Shown here: in pieces, positions 1 to 7,846 of the stretch | How the letters are laid out: the number at the start of each line of letters is the position of its first letter | Position numbering within the stretch: the first letter of the stretch is position 1 | Assembly: GCA_946480575.1 (NCBI GenBank) | Contig: CAMLKF010000031.1 | Coordinates: forward strand, 1-19,943 | DNA from: an uncultured Nitrososphaera sp. | GTDB taxonomy: Archaea > Thermoproteota > Nitrososphaeria > Nitrososphaerales > Nitrososphaeraceae | Length of the DNA stretch: 19,943 nt | Direction of reading: 5' to 3' | The notes under the pieces: model-generated | What the model saw: only the letters and a program-made list of their open reading frames with translations | The model's database searches: none | What the model was told of the DNA's origin: nothing | Program-made: the position numbers and the translations under genes

Positions 1-218
1 CGACACTTCGCTGTCTGCCGCAAAGAGGTAGTTTGCAAATATCGATAGCCCGCTTACTAGAACGCCACCAAAGATTCGCCCGGGCGACCTGTTGTTTTCG
101 CCTTATCGATGGGATCACTACGGAGGTCGACGAGCCAGCCCGTCGATGTTGTATTTCCAATTGTGTCAGTAGCCATAGAGGTGGCTCTACCTTCTCCTTG
201 CTGCTGTCCTGCTGTCAT
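1..218 (-). pseudogene. Left-edge gene fragment with a probable frameshift
   Basis: On the minus strand a frame opens at the ATG at 218 (second possible ATG at 176), preceded by a purine-rich GGAGGAGCAGG stretch. It reads a polar N-terminus with the segment TSTGWLVDLRSDPIDKAK and stops at 57-59. In another frame, starting around 75-95 (the GC-rich CCCGGGCGA stretch), the same strand reads a hydrophobic, membrane-like segment (RIFGGVLVSGLSIFANYLF) that stays open to the window edge. The simplest reading is one membrane protein with a short polar N-terminal region, broken by an indel near 75-95. No family is recognised. Because the gene is cut by the window edge, this could instead be two overlapping frames of which only one is real. 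Confidence 0.35.
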
Positions 219-242
219 CTCAGTTCCTGCTCCTCCTGCTCC

Positions 243-917
243 TCATTCTTGAACTGTGCGAGTTAACCGATTAGATACGTCCTGTAGATGTTCAGGGGTC
301 AGTATAATCCCAGTGATTGGCGTTGGCCCAAAGTGATTCTCAGTCGCAACTGGGTCAATAGCTATCGATATCAGATTGTTCTGCAGAGTAATGTATATAG
401 GCACATTTTCTGTAGGGCCTTCCTCTGTTACCACAGTCGCGGTTCCGTTGATTGTAGTACTGTTTGCGTCTGCATGTAGAATAGCTGATGGCCTAAAGTC
501 TGAAATTGTGTGTTGATGCAGGAACGTCCCATCAGCAAGTTGAGTCATTTCCACTATGGCGCTAAAGTTAGTTACTGTCGGCTCTGTCTCGTTGGTACCA
601 GCTCCAAGTAGAGGCATGTCTGATTCTAGCTCCCAGTAACCTGCTGTAACCCATTCTGGCGCGAGGCGATCTGGTGCAAGTTGCAAGCTAGCAATAATAC
701 CTGCAACTTTATTGCCGCCAGCTATGGTAGTAGTTGCATTAGTAGTATCTGTCTCAGTACCCGTAACGCCCAATTCTTGCGCGGCAGCTAAGGAAGGATA
801 CTGTTCTCCGTGTATGGCGCTTGATGCAAAGACTCCTGTTGCAGCTATTGAGAAGACTACTGCTGCAAGGAGCAATCCCTTTGTGAAGATATGATGTGTT
901 GCTACTAAAGATCTCAT
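243..917 (-). CDS. Secreted protein of unknown function
   Basis: A 224-residue protein from the ATG at 917; a TTG codon directly upstream (920) could also start it. Residues about 10-35 form a hydrophobic signal peptide or N-terminal anchor ending in small residues (VFASSA), so the product is probably exported. The rest is rich in Thr, Asn and acidic residues, has several N-x-S/T sequons, and looks like a beta-rich extracellular domain. The segment FLHQHTISDFRPSA is the most distinctive part. An AT-rich TATA-like element at about 941-949 lies 24-32 bp upstream of the ATG, consistent with a leaderless transcript. It reads towards the broken gene at the left edge, 24 bp away. I recognise no family; similar small secreted proteins are common in Nitrososphaera-type genomes. 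Confidence 0.75.
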   Translation of the reverse strand: MRSLVATHHIFTKGLLLAAVVFSIAATGVFASSAIHGEQYPSLAAAQELGVTGTETDTTNATTTIAGGNKVAGIIASLQLAPDRLAPEWVTAGYWELESDMPLLGAGTNETEPTVTNFSAIVEMTQLADGTFLHQHTISDFRPSAILHADANSTTINGTATVVTEEGPTENVPIYITLQNNLISIAIDPVATENHFGPTPITGIILTPEHLQDVSNRLTRTVQE

Positions 918-1132
918 CAACTAATTGAGGTTCAACTTTCATATTATGACTTATACAAGATATTTTGGAACTAAGTATTTTATCTTCATTCTGCAATATG
1001 ATATATGTTTTAGGCGAGCCTTAGCCGAGGAGGAGACTAGGCCAGTAGCTCCTCCCATACAAGGAGAACTAACAAACATTTCCAACATGTCAAGGGATTT
1101 TTACTTGCTCTATTGAACTTTAACTTTTTCCA

Positions 1133-1261
1133 GTGCTTGTAGACGGCCATACAAAACCCGGCAAATACGAATATTGGTGTAAGAACTGCTTAATTGGTAT
1201 TGGTCAACCAAAGCACAATTATGGGGGGATAGCACTTGAACTTATGAATTCATCGCATTAA
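1133..1261 (+). CDS. Possible 42-residue protein or gene remnant
   Basis: This lies in the stretch 918-1249 between two minus-strand genes. A plus-strand frame opens at GTG 1133 just after an in-frame stop and ends with TAA at 1259-1261, overlapping the end of the next gene by 12 bp. The translation is unusually protein-like: HTKPGKYEYWCKNC followed by IGQPKHNYGG. The WCKNC pair of cysteines could be half of a zinc knuckle. There is no good ribosome binding site. It may be the C-terminal remnant of a lost gene rather than a living one. The rest of 918-1132 shows only AT-rich sequence and the promoter of the gene to its left. Confidence 0.3.
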   Translation: MLVDGHTKPGKYEYWCKNCLIGIGQPKHNYGGIALELMNSSH

Positions 1262-1965
1262 ATGTTGCTGGTGGCTGCTATCACCGTTGCTGCTATTACT
1301 ACTGTTGTTGTCTGAACTGCCGCTATCATATCCTCTCATCATGTTGTACATTTGAACCTGTTCTATAGTTAAGATCTGGACTGTATCTAAGTGTGCAGAT
1401 AAATGAACAAATCTAAGTTGTCCGTAGAGATCTGCGCTGTTGTCAAGCATTAACTTTAATTTTTCTTCAGTTATTGTCTTGTTAGCGAAAACTCTATCCA
1501 TATCCTGCTCAATATCGATAATTGCCGCTCCTATGCTCTTTGCCTTGTTAGACATATTCTGAAATATCAGCTCAATTTCCATTCTTTGCCTGTCCGTCAA
1601 TTGAAGCTCTGGTGCCATATCCAAAATATGACGAGACCAGGATAACCATTTAGCTCTGCCAAATTTGCAATCCCGCAAAAAGCTTCACCTGTACCATTTT
1701 GAAGCGATTGAACATCATTATCTGAAAGTGATTTGATATCTCTTCCTTCTTGTCCAGCATACGGAGAAATTTGGGAAGAACTCGTAGCTGAAGATGAGAT
1801 GCCGCCGGTATCATCATTGAAGCGGTTCCCAACTATATGCTGCTCAACAGTTCCGGGAGTAACGTTCATGGTGCCATATATTGAACTAAAAGTCAAAGAT
1901 ATTCCAGAGGCGAGAATTATAACTACGATAATTGCAGCTAATCCAACTTGATGTTTGGTAACCAT
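1250..1965 (-). pseudogene. Spy/CpxP-like exported protein, frameshifted
   Basis: The gene should start at ATG 1965 with an N-terminal membrane segment (residues about 7-28, GLAAIIVVIILASG). It continues through a Ser/Thr-rich linker and LSDNDVQSLQNGTGEAF, then stops at 1597-1599 after the frame is lost near 1635. The second half lies in another frame and carries QLTDRQRMEIE, which resembles the LTxxQ repeat of the Spy/CpxP periplasmic chaperone family. It is predicted to be mostly helical. Restoring one base (a G in the plus strand near 1633-1636) joins the two halves as GYPG-P-RHILDM. The C-terminus is a low-complexity Ser/Asn tail. Spy-like proteins bind unfolded or metal-stressed envelope proteins; the role here is inferred from that family. 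It is divergent from an HxlR regulator that could control it. A sequencing error is the alternative explanation. Confidence 0.7.
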
Positions 1966-2061
1966 TATGGACTTGCTATAACAAGGTAAGTACAATAACT
2001 GGACAGTGAAACCACTGCTAGTAGCTGAAGGTAGAGCAAGTAGGTAAGCAGAGAGGAGACA

Positions 2062-2068
2062 GAGGAGG
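2062..2068 (+). promoter_or_regulatory. Strong Shine-Dalgarno site of the HxlR gene
   Basis: GAGGAGG ends five bases before the ATG at 2074 and supports that start over the in-frame ATG at 2080. Most genes in this window lack such a site and look leaderless, so this gene probably has a longer 5' leader. Confidence 0.6.
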
Positions 2069-2073
2069 AATAA

Positions 2074-2448
2074 ATGCACATGCTAGGACAAGAACACGGC
2101 ATTGAATGGGTCAAAGAAAACATCAAGTATTGCCCAATTAGCAACTCGATGGATCTTTTAGGCAAAAAGTTTGCGGTCTTGATCCTTCGCAACATGATAG
2201 TCTACAAGCAGACACGGTTTAACCAGTTTACAGATACTATTGATGGAATAAATGCCAAAACATTGACGGCTAGGTTACGTGAGCTTGAGCGAAACGACTT
2301 GATTGTAAGGAAAGTATATCCAGAAGTGCCACTACGAGTTGAATATTTTCTTACTGAAAAGGGAATGGCATTAAAACCAGTGCTGGAACAACTGGCAGCA
2401 TTCTCTATACAAAACTATCCTGGTCAAATATTTCATAGAAAATATTAA
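2074..2448 (+). CDS. HxlR-family winged-helix transcriptional regulator
   Basis: A 124-residue protein matching the usual HxlR length. It has the conserved N-terminal cysteine-proline (C20-P21) of many HxlR redox or electrophile sensors, then the winged helix-turn-helix: LLGKKFAVLILRNM (helix), FNQFTDTIDGINAKTLTARL (recognition region) and LRELERNDLIVRKVY, with the wing ending in the typical VEYFLTEKG. HxlR proteins act as dimers on promoters close to their own genes and often respond to aldehydes, quinones or oxidants. The divergent neighbour is the frameshifted Spy-like envelope gene, so the 108-bp spacer between them is the likely operator. The effector is not visible from sequence. Confidence 0.88.
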   Translation: MHMLGQEHGIEWVKENIKYCPISNSMDLLGKKFAVLILRNMIVYKQTRFNQFTDTIDGINAKTLTARLRELERNDLIVRKVYPEVPLRVEYFLTEKGMALKPVLEQLAAFSIQNYPGQIFHRKY

Positions 2449-2918
2449 TCATAGTGCGAGAAGTGCTTGAGAGGGATTTGAATCTTTGTTGGTAGAGAGG
2501 GTTTTGTCGGACAATTGCCTAAAATCAGCTCAATTTGATGCCGTAGTTACCTAATTGAAGAAAATGCACTAGGGATTTGAATTCACGACCTTTTAGCTCG
2601 TCAACTTTCTAAGCAAGACGTCTTATCTGCACTTATTGCGTTTTCCATCCTCAACGCTTATCGAGAAGGCTGGAGTCGAGATATAGTTCCTCTACTTTCG
2701 ATTGACCGTCATACAAGATTATGCTGTCCAGAACTAGGATGCTCATGTACGCTTATTCATCTTCATCATCCCCTTCCAAGCATTAATTTTAATTTTCCGG
2801 CGCACAAAATACTTTTGATGCTTTTCCATATCAACATCATCATCATGTTGTGATTGTAATTCCTCTCAGCACCATGTTCTGGAGCTTGATAGGCTTCATA
2901 GCCTACCTGATCACCCGG
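2449..2918. other. 470-bp spacer with tRNA-like fragments, no clear gene
   Basis: No convincing gene. Two minus-strand segments (about 2465-2495 and 2568-2635) contain the T-loop signature TTCAAATCCC of a tRNA 3' half, but the arms do not pair properly, so these look like decayed tRNA ends or attachment-site scars. A plus-strand frame is open from 2581 to 2853 (with SKQDVLSALIAFSILNAY) but has no start codon in a sensible place. A 31-codon minus-strand frame (2651-2746) is also possible. All are weak. Confidence 0.35.
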
Positions 2919-3686
2919 CTACCCTAGCTGGCTGATTGTTACTTCGCCGCGGTTGAGCCTGATTATGTTCTGGTAGTCGGGCGGCTTGGGCGGCCAGTCC
3001 TTGGTCATGTACTTGAAGAACTCGTCCTTTGTCTTGAGCTTGAGCGCGCCGTTGTTTTCCCTTTCCTTTGCAATCGTGGAAGACGTGCTCGTGGTTGCCA
3101 AATGGTGCGCGGTCCCAACGTGCGTAGGGTAGACCTCTATTGCATCAGCCAGCTTTAGTAGCTTGCCATGCAGGCTGTCGTACAGCTTGGCAGACTTGTC
3201 GCGCGGGTCGCCGCCGAGGTCTATTCTGCCCACGTCGCCAATGAGCATAGTATCGCCCGTCAGGATCTTAGAATTGTCGACAAGAATGCAGATATGGTCG
3301 TAGGTATGGCCGGGCGTATAGATGAACTGAAGCATCGTCGTCTTGCCCAGCCTGATCGTCTCGCCGTCCTGAATTGGCAAGATCTGAAACTTGCTGTCTG
3401 TGTTTGCGTGCATATTCACCCTAGGCAGGTCAAAGCGCTTGGCAAGGTTTCTTGCTCCCGACACGTGATCGGCATGCGTGTGGGTGTCGATGACGTTGGT
3501 TATCCTGTCAAAGCCCTCCTTTTTCGCTTCAGCTATGACATACTCGATGTCGAGCAGCGGGTCGACTATGGCGCATTCTTTTGTGTCAGGCGAGCCGACT
3601 AGGTACGTCACGCAGCCGGAATCGCTCCTCTTGATCTGCCGAAATACTGTCAAGACGGCGGCAGAGAGAGAGATACCAGCCTTCAT
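2919..3686 (-). CDS. MBL-fold metallo-hydrolase, persulfide dioxygenase-like (ETHE1 type)
   Basis: A 255-residue metallo-beta-lactamase-fold protein. The metal-binding motif HTHADH lies at residues 69-74; further ligands are H127 in PGHTYDH and D145 in LTGDTMLIGDVGR. H189 in YPTHVG completes the usual pattern. The C-terminal PPKPPDYQNIIRLN is typical of the persulfide dioxygenase / glyoxalase II-like subgroup of ETHE1 and BLH proteins. These oxidise glutathione persulfide or a related thiol persulfide to sulfite with one iron atom. The archaeal persulfide carrier is unknown; hydroxyacylthiol hydrolase is the alternative. No rhodanese domain is fused. The start at 3686 leaves about 12 hydrophobic residues before the family core (VFRQIKRSDSGCVTYL), with no better in-frame start. 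It is divergent from the DUF2024 gene 98 bp away. Confidence 0.88.
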   Translation of the reverse strand: MKAGISLSAAVLTVFRQIKRSDSGCVTYLVGSPDTKECAIVDPLLDIEYVIAEAKKEGFDRITNVIDTHTHADHVSGARNLAKRFDLPRVNMHANTDSKFQILPIQDGETIRLGKTTMLQFIYTPGHTYDHICILVDNSKILTGDTMLIGDVGRIDLGGDPRDKSAKLYDSLHGKLLKLADAIEVYPTHVGTAHHLATTSTSSTIAKERENNGALKLKTKDEFFKYMTKDWPPKPPDYQNIIRLNRGEVTISQLG

Positions 3687-3784
3687 ATAATAACTAATTC
3701 GCCCACGTAAATGTCGATTTCCATTTTCACATTGGGAATTAACAAGATAGAATAAATACCATAAGACTCAAGCTTACAGCACAT

Positions 3785-4048
3785 ATGGAATGCGCAGTCT
3801 ATGACACGTATATAAGAAAGAAGGACGGCAAGACAATGCACTTTGACGTTGTAGTGGAGGCAAGCACCCCTCAAGAGAGGGCTATCGAGTACGGCAGGCA
3901 GTACCTTTCTATCGCCGGCCAGACTGGACAGAAAATGACGCAGGAAGAGTGCCAATTCTGCCACATTCAGGAAGCCCCACCTTTCGTGGAGAAGGCTATT
4001 GAGCAGAACGGCTACTGGATACAAAAGATGGAAGGCTGCCCTCCATAG
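3785..4048 (+). CDS. DUF2024 family protein
   Basis: An 87-residue protein of full family length. It starts with CAVYDTYIRKKDGKTMHFDV, continues through an ERAIEYGRQYL helix, and carries the hallmark EECQFCHIQEA and a terminal GYWIQKMEGC. Cysteines in CQFC and the C-terminal GC are conserved in the family. DUF2024 proteins are small, cytosolic and of unknown biochemical function, found in bacteria and some archaea. It is divergent from the persulfide-dioxygenase-like gene, which may hint at a shared thiol or sulfur theme, but this is inference. The product ends with CPP just before a T-rich stretch that could stop transcription. Confidence 0.85.
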   Translation: MECAVYDTYIRKKDGKTMHFDVVVEASTPQERAIEYGRQYLSIAGQTGQKMTQEECQFCHIQEAPPFVEKAIEQNGYWIQKMEGCPP

Positions 4049-4504
4049 CCTTCTTTTTATTATCATTATTATTTCATGCATATAACGGCAGCAGTTTGTT
4101 TCAGGCAAGTAATTGTTGTTGTTGTTGTTGTTATTGTTGTATTGCGATAACACTGATTCTATCGTTTTCATGACGCTTTTGAACTTGTAAAAGTTGCTGC
4201 CGGCTGGAGCGCCGTGGTTGAGCTCTTAATTCTGGCGAAATTCCACTTTATATGCGTCTGCTCATTTGCAAACACATGCAGAGTAGACAGAGGCCCTCTG
4301 GCTCTATCAGCGTGCATAGGCCAAAGCCGGGGTATTCCTCTGTAAAGTGTGGGTGAGGCAGCGTAAAAAAAGTCATTTTCTTCAACTGATTGCCAGCTGT
4401 GCCACATCTCTTGTTCTGAAAGTGCCAGCGCGGTGTGTGTTTTGCGCTGAAAAGTTGCTGCACATTTGAGTGCTGAACGTCTCTGCTCGAGTGTCAAGCG
4501 TGTA
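4049..4504. other. 455-bp spacer downstream of DUF2024 and of a pseudogene
   Basis: Contains a trinucleotide repeat (see 4113-4139) and a minus-strand frame of 124 codons (4168-4542). That frame overlaps the end of the DUF6438 pseudogene in a different frame and lacks features of a folded protein. It may hold further decayed coding sequence. No RNA gene or operator was recognised. Confidence 0.4.
4113..4139. repeat. TTG/CAA trinucleotide microsatellite
   Basis: Six TTG units, one TTA, then two more TTG units in the intergenic spacer. On the minus strand it would read as polyglutamine or polyasparagine, but no supported gene crosses it. Confidence 0.8.
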
Positions 4505-5049
4505 TTAAAGCCCGACGCCATAAGAATACGCCACCTCAACAAAGTCGACAGGCATTACATCTGCGCCTTTTATCCACCTATCAGTATTGGCTATTTCGTC
4601 TATATTTTCTGTTTTCCACCTGCACTAGCTTTTCTGACTCAAAGCCGTAGCGGTAGAGACGCTCTTTGCCATGCCGCCTATATGGTGATAAGAGTGGTTG
4701 TAGACGCGGCAGGTCTGTCACTGGCTCTCTTTGTGTGTGTCCTCAAGCGAAAAGTAGTAGTTTATTCTGTGAAACTCGCGCGCGCGAGTTGCTCAACCTT
4801 CTCTTTGGAAATTTGATAGGTGTGGCTACCAGTGACTGCCGCAAATGCAAAGCCTTCGTAATTTACCGTCCTGTTGCCATGGATGGCAAGCGAGTGGGCG
4901 GGGCAGGTGCCAAAGCACATGGTGCGCTCCATCGTGATGACTGCCTGCGCCATCAACATTACCGACGCCGCTTGAGAGAGTTTTATTGTTGAGAACAAAA
5001 CCACAAACCCAATCCCGACTGCAAGCCCTGCTGCCACTGGCGCTTTCAT
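4505..5049 (-). pseudogene. DUF6438-like exported protein, inactivated by several frameshifts
   Basis: From ATG 5049 the frame encodes an N-terminal membrane anchor (residues 5-29) and the start of a DUF6438-type domain: ITMERTMCFGTCPAHSLAI with C45 and C49, then NYEGFAFAAVTGSHTYQIS. It stops at 4762. The rest of the domain can be read on the same strand by switching frame. REFHRINYYFSLED follows after a CG dinucleotide run at 4777-4786, then VTDLP near 4705-4722, an STTTLITI strand, YRYGFESEKLVQVEN, and finally NIDEIANTDRWIKGADVMP to a TAA at 4505. At least four indels are needed, so this is genuine decay. DUF6438 proteins have no known function. The stub (95 residues) could still be made but lacks half the domain. 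Confidence 0.72.
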
Positions 5050-5117
5050 TATTAAGACCCTGCATCGGGGGCTGCTGCGTGTATCGAGCTTTTGCCCCAA
5101 CGCACAAAACCAACACA

Positions 5118-5127
5118 AATTATAATT
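5118..5127 (+). promoter_or_regulatory. TATA box of the threonine dehydratase gene
   Basis: AATTATAATT lies 37-46 bp before the ATG at 5164, predicting a transcript with a leader of roughly 10-20 nt. Confidence 0.45.
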
Positions 5128-5163
5128 AAGGCGTCTGACTGCTGTTGCACTGCATATATAACG

Positions 5164-6420
5164 ATGAATGACAACAGCGCGTGGAACCCTGACAGGAAGC
5201 AAAAGGTGCCAAAGGTGGAGGACATCCTCAAGGCGCAAGAGTTGCTGGCTGGCACCGTCAGGAAGACGCCACTTCAGAGTTCAAGCACTTTTTCAAGGCT
5301 CGCCGGGACTAGCCTGTTTCTCAAGCTGGAATGCCTGCAGCTGACCGGCTCGTTCAAGGTGCGCGGGGCATCCGTTAAGGTAAGCAAATTGTCAGACAAG
5401 CAGGCTGGCTACGGAGTCATTGCCGCCTCAGCAGGCAACCACGCGCAGGGAGTTGCGTACGCCGCGGCAAGAAAAAGCATCCCTTGCACCATAGTCATGC
5501 CGCAGAACGCGTCGCCGGCCAAGGTCTCTGCGACGCGGTCGTACGGCGCCAAGGTTGTCCTGAGAGGAGCAGACTATGACGAAGCATGGGCCGCTACGCA
5601 GGAAATAGCCAAGGACGAAGGCAGGACGATAATCCACGCTTTTGACGACCCGGACATTATAGCGGGCCAAGGGACGATAGGGCTTGAACTTCTCGAAGAC
5701 CTGCCCGATGTTGACAGGATATACCTGCCGGTAGGAGGCGGAGGGCTTGCAGCCGGCGTGGCTATCGCAGTAAAGTCCCGCAGGCCGGGCGTCAAGGTAA
5801 TAGGAGTCGAGTCAAAGGCATTTCCGGCAATGAAAGAGTTGGTGGCGAAGGGCTCACTCCAGTCGCTAAAGCATGGCTACAGCATCGCAGACGGCATTTC
5901 AGTAAAGCAGCCTGGCAAGCTGACGTACGAGATAGTCAGCAAGCTTGTCGACGACATTGTTCTGGTGGACGACACCTCGATAGTCAAGACGATGTTCCTC
6001 CTGATGGAGCGCGCCAAGCTAGTGGTAGAGCCCGCAGGCGCAGCAAGCCTTGCATACCTCCTGTCAAACAGCGGCCACGCAGGCAAGAAAGATAATAAAG
6101 TCATCTCTATCCTGTCTGGAGGCAACGTCGACATGTATCTCTTGGGTCAGGTGGTGGCAAAGGGTCTCATGCAAATGGGCAGGATGCTCAAGATATTCAT
6201 ACTGCTGCCGGACAAGCCCGGCGCCCTCAGAGGCGTGGTTGACGGCATCGCAGAGCTAAGTGTCAACATTGTCGAGGTGGAGCACGATAGGCTGAGCTCC
6301 AACATCCCTGCAGGCACTGCGGGCGTCTACCTGAGCCTCGAGATCGAGGATGAAAAGCACGCGCAGCGCCTGATAGAGTTCCTGAAACGAAAGGGAATAG
6401 AGTTCAAAGTAGTTAGCTGA
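5164..6420 (+). CDS. ilvA: Threonine dehydratase (threonine ammonia-lyase) with C-terminal ACT domain
   Basis: A 418-residue PLP enzyme that deaminates L-threonine to 2-oxobutanoate and ammonia, the first committed step to isoleucine; it may also act on serine. The PLP lysine is K65 in TGSFKVRGA. SAGNHAQG binds the cofactor phosphate side, PVGGGGLAAGVA is the glycine-rich phosphate loop, and LSGGNVD lies near the end of the catalytic domain. Residues about 340-418 form an ACT domain (IFILLPDKPGALRGVVDGI) that in this family senses amino acids. Its length and single ACT domain match the shorter TdcB/archaeal type rather than the E. coli IlvA form with two ACT-like repeats. The ATG at 5164 was chosen over an upstream frame extension because of the TATA box at 5118. 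It converges with and overlaps the HMG-CoA synthase gene by 8 bp. Confidence 0.93.
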   Translation: MNDNSAWNPDRKQKVPKVEDILKAQELLAGTVRKTPLQSSSTFSRLAGTSLFLKLECLQLTGSFKVRGASVKVSKLSDKQAGYGVIAASAGNHAQGVAYAAARKSIPCTIVMPQNASPAKVSATRSYGAKVVLRGADYDEAWAATQEIAKDEGRTIIHAFDDPDIIAGQGTIGLELLEDLPDVDRIYLPVGGGGLAAGVAIAVKSRRPGVKVIGVESKAFPAMKELVAKGSLQSLKHGYSIADGISVKQPGKLTYEIVSKLVDDIVLVDDTSIVKTMFLLMERAKLVVEPAGAASLAYLLSNSGHAGKKDNKVISILSGGNVDMYLLGQVVAKGLMQMGRMLKIFILLPDKPGALRGVVDGIAELSVNIVEVEHDRLSSNIPAGTAGVYLSLEIEDEKHAQRLIEFLKRKGIEFKVVS

Positions 6421-7813
6421 CGTAGTTGTATTCCCGGAAGCCCGCCTTGTCGGCAGTAGTTCCGCCTAGCTTGACAAGGACGAATTCATTGTGGGCGCGT
6501 ATGACGGAATCTGTAAAGGCGCGCTCATTCCTGTGCAGGCGCTCATATTCCTCCATTGAGAGCTTTTGCCTCGGCCCAATGTCTTCGTCAAGATCCATCC
6601 TCTTTACAATTTCCTTGTACTGCGGCTGTATCAGCCCGCTGAACACCATCGCGCTGCTTCCGCTGCCGTATGAGCCAAAGCCGATGCGCTTGCCCTCAAG
6701 GTCGGTTCCCTTCTTGAACTCGAATTCAAGCAGGCTCCTCAGGCCCATATACATCGAGGCTGTGTAGAGGTTGCCGATTATCGCCGATGCTTCAAGCGAA
6801 GTGGCCATCTTGTTCTCGTACACCTCGTTGTAGAACGACGTCTGCATAAAGCCGCGCCTGAACTGCTCGTCAGCCTTCATAAATTCAGTGTCAGCAAGAA
6901 TCGATTCAATTGTCCCGCGCGCATCCTTGGGCTGCGGCTCCTGCATCCCGACTTCCTTGGTTATGTACTTCCAGCGCGGGAGGTGGCGCCACTCGTGCCT
7001 AAGCAGGTATGCCAGCGCCTTCTCCCCCATCTTCCTATAGGGGAGGTGCACTGCAAAAAAGTCGATGTGGTCCGTTATGGACTCGCCGTCCTTGAGCTTG
7101 ATGAGACCAGATTTTATCGCCTTTTCCTTATAGCTGTCAAACGCCTTCCTGACCGATATTAGGTAAAGTAGGTTAGAGTAGCTGCCGTTCACAAGCGGCG
7201 TTTCCTTGCCAAACGGCCGATAAAAGTCGTACTCGTTCTTGATAGTTGTAGAAGCGACCTTTTGGTCAAATGCCATGAGGCGCGGGTTCTCTCTGATAAG
7301 GAGGGCGACTGCGCCTGCTCCCTGAGTATATTCGCCGGAAGAGCCGATGTCGTATTTTGCAATATCGCTCACAATTACGACGGCGGCCTTGCCATTGTTC
7401 TCTTCCGCCCTTATCCAGTTGGCATTATCATAAAGCGCGTACGATCCACTCACGCAGGCAAACTTGCACTCGATTCCGCCGGCGTGCTCAAAAGAGCCCT
7501 CGCCATAGATTTGCTCAAGCATCCCGATGACAAAAGAGTTCATGGCTTTTGATTCGTCCAGCGACGATTCAGTGGCGACGTACAACCTCCCGATATCCTC
7601 GGGATGCAGGTGATTTCTCTGCATGAGTTTGAGGCAGGCGTTTGCAGCCATGCAGGCAGAATCCTGATTAGTGTCAGCGATGGCCATCTTTTTAATTCCT
7701 ATACCGTACTCGAGCTTTTGCGGATTAATGCCCCGGGCTTCGGCAAAATCCTTGTAGTCAAGATAAAGTTTAGGGACATAGATAGCCAGATCGTCAATCC
7801 CTACTAATGGCAT
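6413..7813 (-). CDS. Hydroxymethylglutaryl-CoA synthase
   Basis: A 466-residue thiolase-fold enzyme that condenses acetyl-CoA with acetoacetyl-CoA to HMG-CoA, the entry to the mevalonate pathway for archaeal isoprenoid lipids. Catalytic residues are visible: general base E82 in VATESSLDESKA, nucleophile C120 in ECKFACVSGSYAL, and H255 in FFAVHLPYRKMGEKAL. GQGAG-like YTQGAGAVALL and FGSYGSGSSAMVFSG are family glycine motifs. At about 460 residues it is closer to the eukaryote/bacterial MvaS-like form than to the approximately 350-residue euryarchaeal MvaB type. A TATA-like TTTAAA at 7841-7846 sits 28-33 bp upstream of the ATG, fitting a leaderless transcript. The 3' end overlaps the convergent threonine dehydratase gene by 8 bp, leaving no room for a separate terminator. 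Confidence 0.93.
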   Translation of the reverse strand: MPLVGIDDLAIYVPKLYLDYKDFAEARGINPQKLEYGIGIKKMAIADTNQDSACMAANACLKLMQRNHLHPEDIGRLYVATESSLDESKAMNSFVIGMLEQIYGEGSFEHAGGIECKFACVSGSYALYDNANWIRAEENNGKAAVVIVSDIAKYDIGSSGEYTQGAGAVALLIRENPRLMAFDQKVASTTIKNEYDFYRPFGKETPLVNGSYSNLLYLISVRKAFDSYKEKAIKSGLIKLKDGESITDHIDFFAVHLPYRKMGEKALAYLLRHEWRHLPRWKYITKEVGMQEPQPKDARGTIESILADTEFMKADEQFRRGFMQTSFYNEVYENKMATSLEASAIIGNLYTASMYMGLRSLLEFEFKKGTDLEGKRIGFGSYGSGSSAMVFSGLIQPQYKEIVKRMDLDEDIGPRQKLSMEEYERLHRNERAFTDSVIRAHNEFVLVKLGGTTADKAGFREYNYVS

Positions 7814-7840
7814 TACTGGAAACCAGATCCGTCATGGTCA

Positions 7841-7846
7841 TTTAAA
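7841..7846 (-). promoter_or_regulatory. TATA-like element of HMG-CoA synthase
   Basis: TTTAAA 28-33 bp upstream of the ATG at 7813, the spacing expected for an archaeal leaderless transcript. Confidence 0.45.

Noticed and set aside
2568..2640. A functional tRNA gene on the minus strand.
   Set aside because: T-stem and acceptor do not pair and no anticodon arm forms; at most a remnant.
3168..3602. A 144-codon plus-strand frame opposite the metallo-hydrolase.
   Set aside because: Antisense to a protein with all metal ligands; no features of its own.
3683..4171. A long minus-strand frame across DUF2024 with a poly-Asn start.
   Set aside because: It is opposite a clear DUF2024 gene and the Asn run is only the TTG microsatellite.
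4168..4542. A 124-codon minus-strand frame in the spacer after DUF2024.
   Set aside because: It overlaps the tail of the DUF6438 remnant in another frame and has low-complexity, non-globular composition; not supported as a gene.
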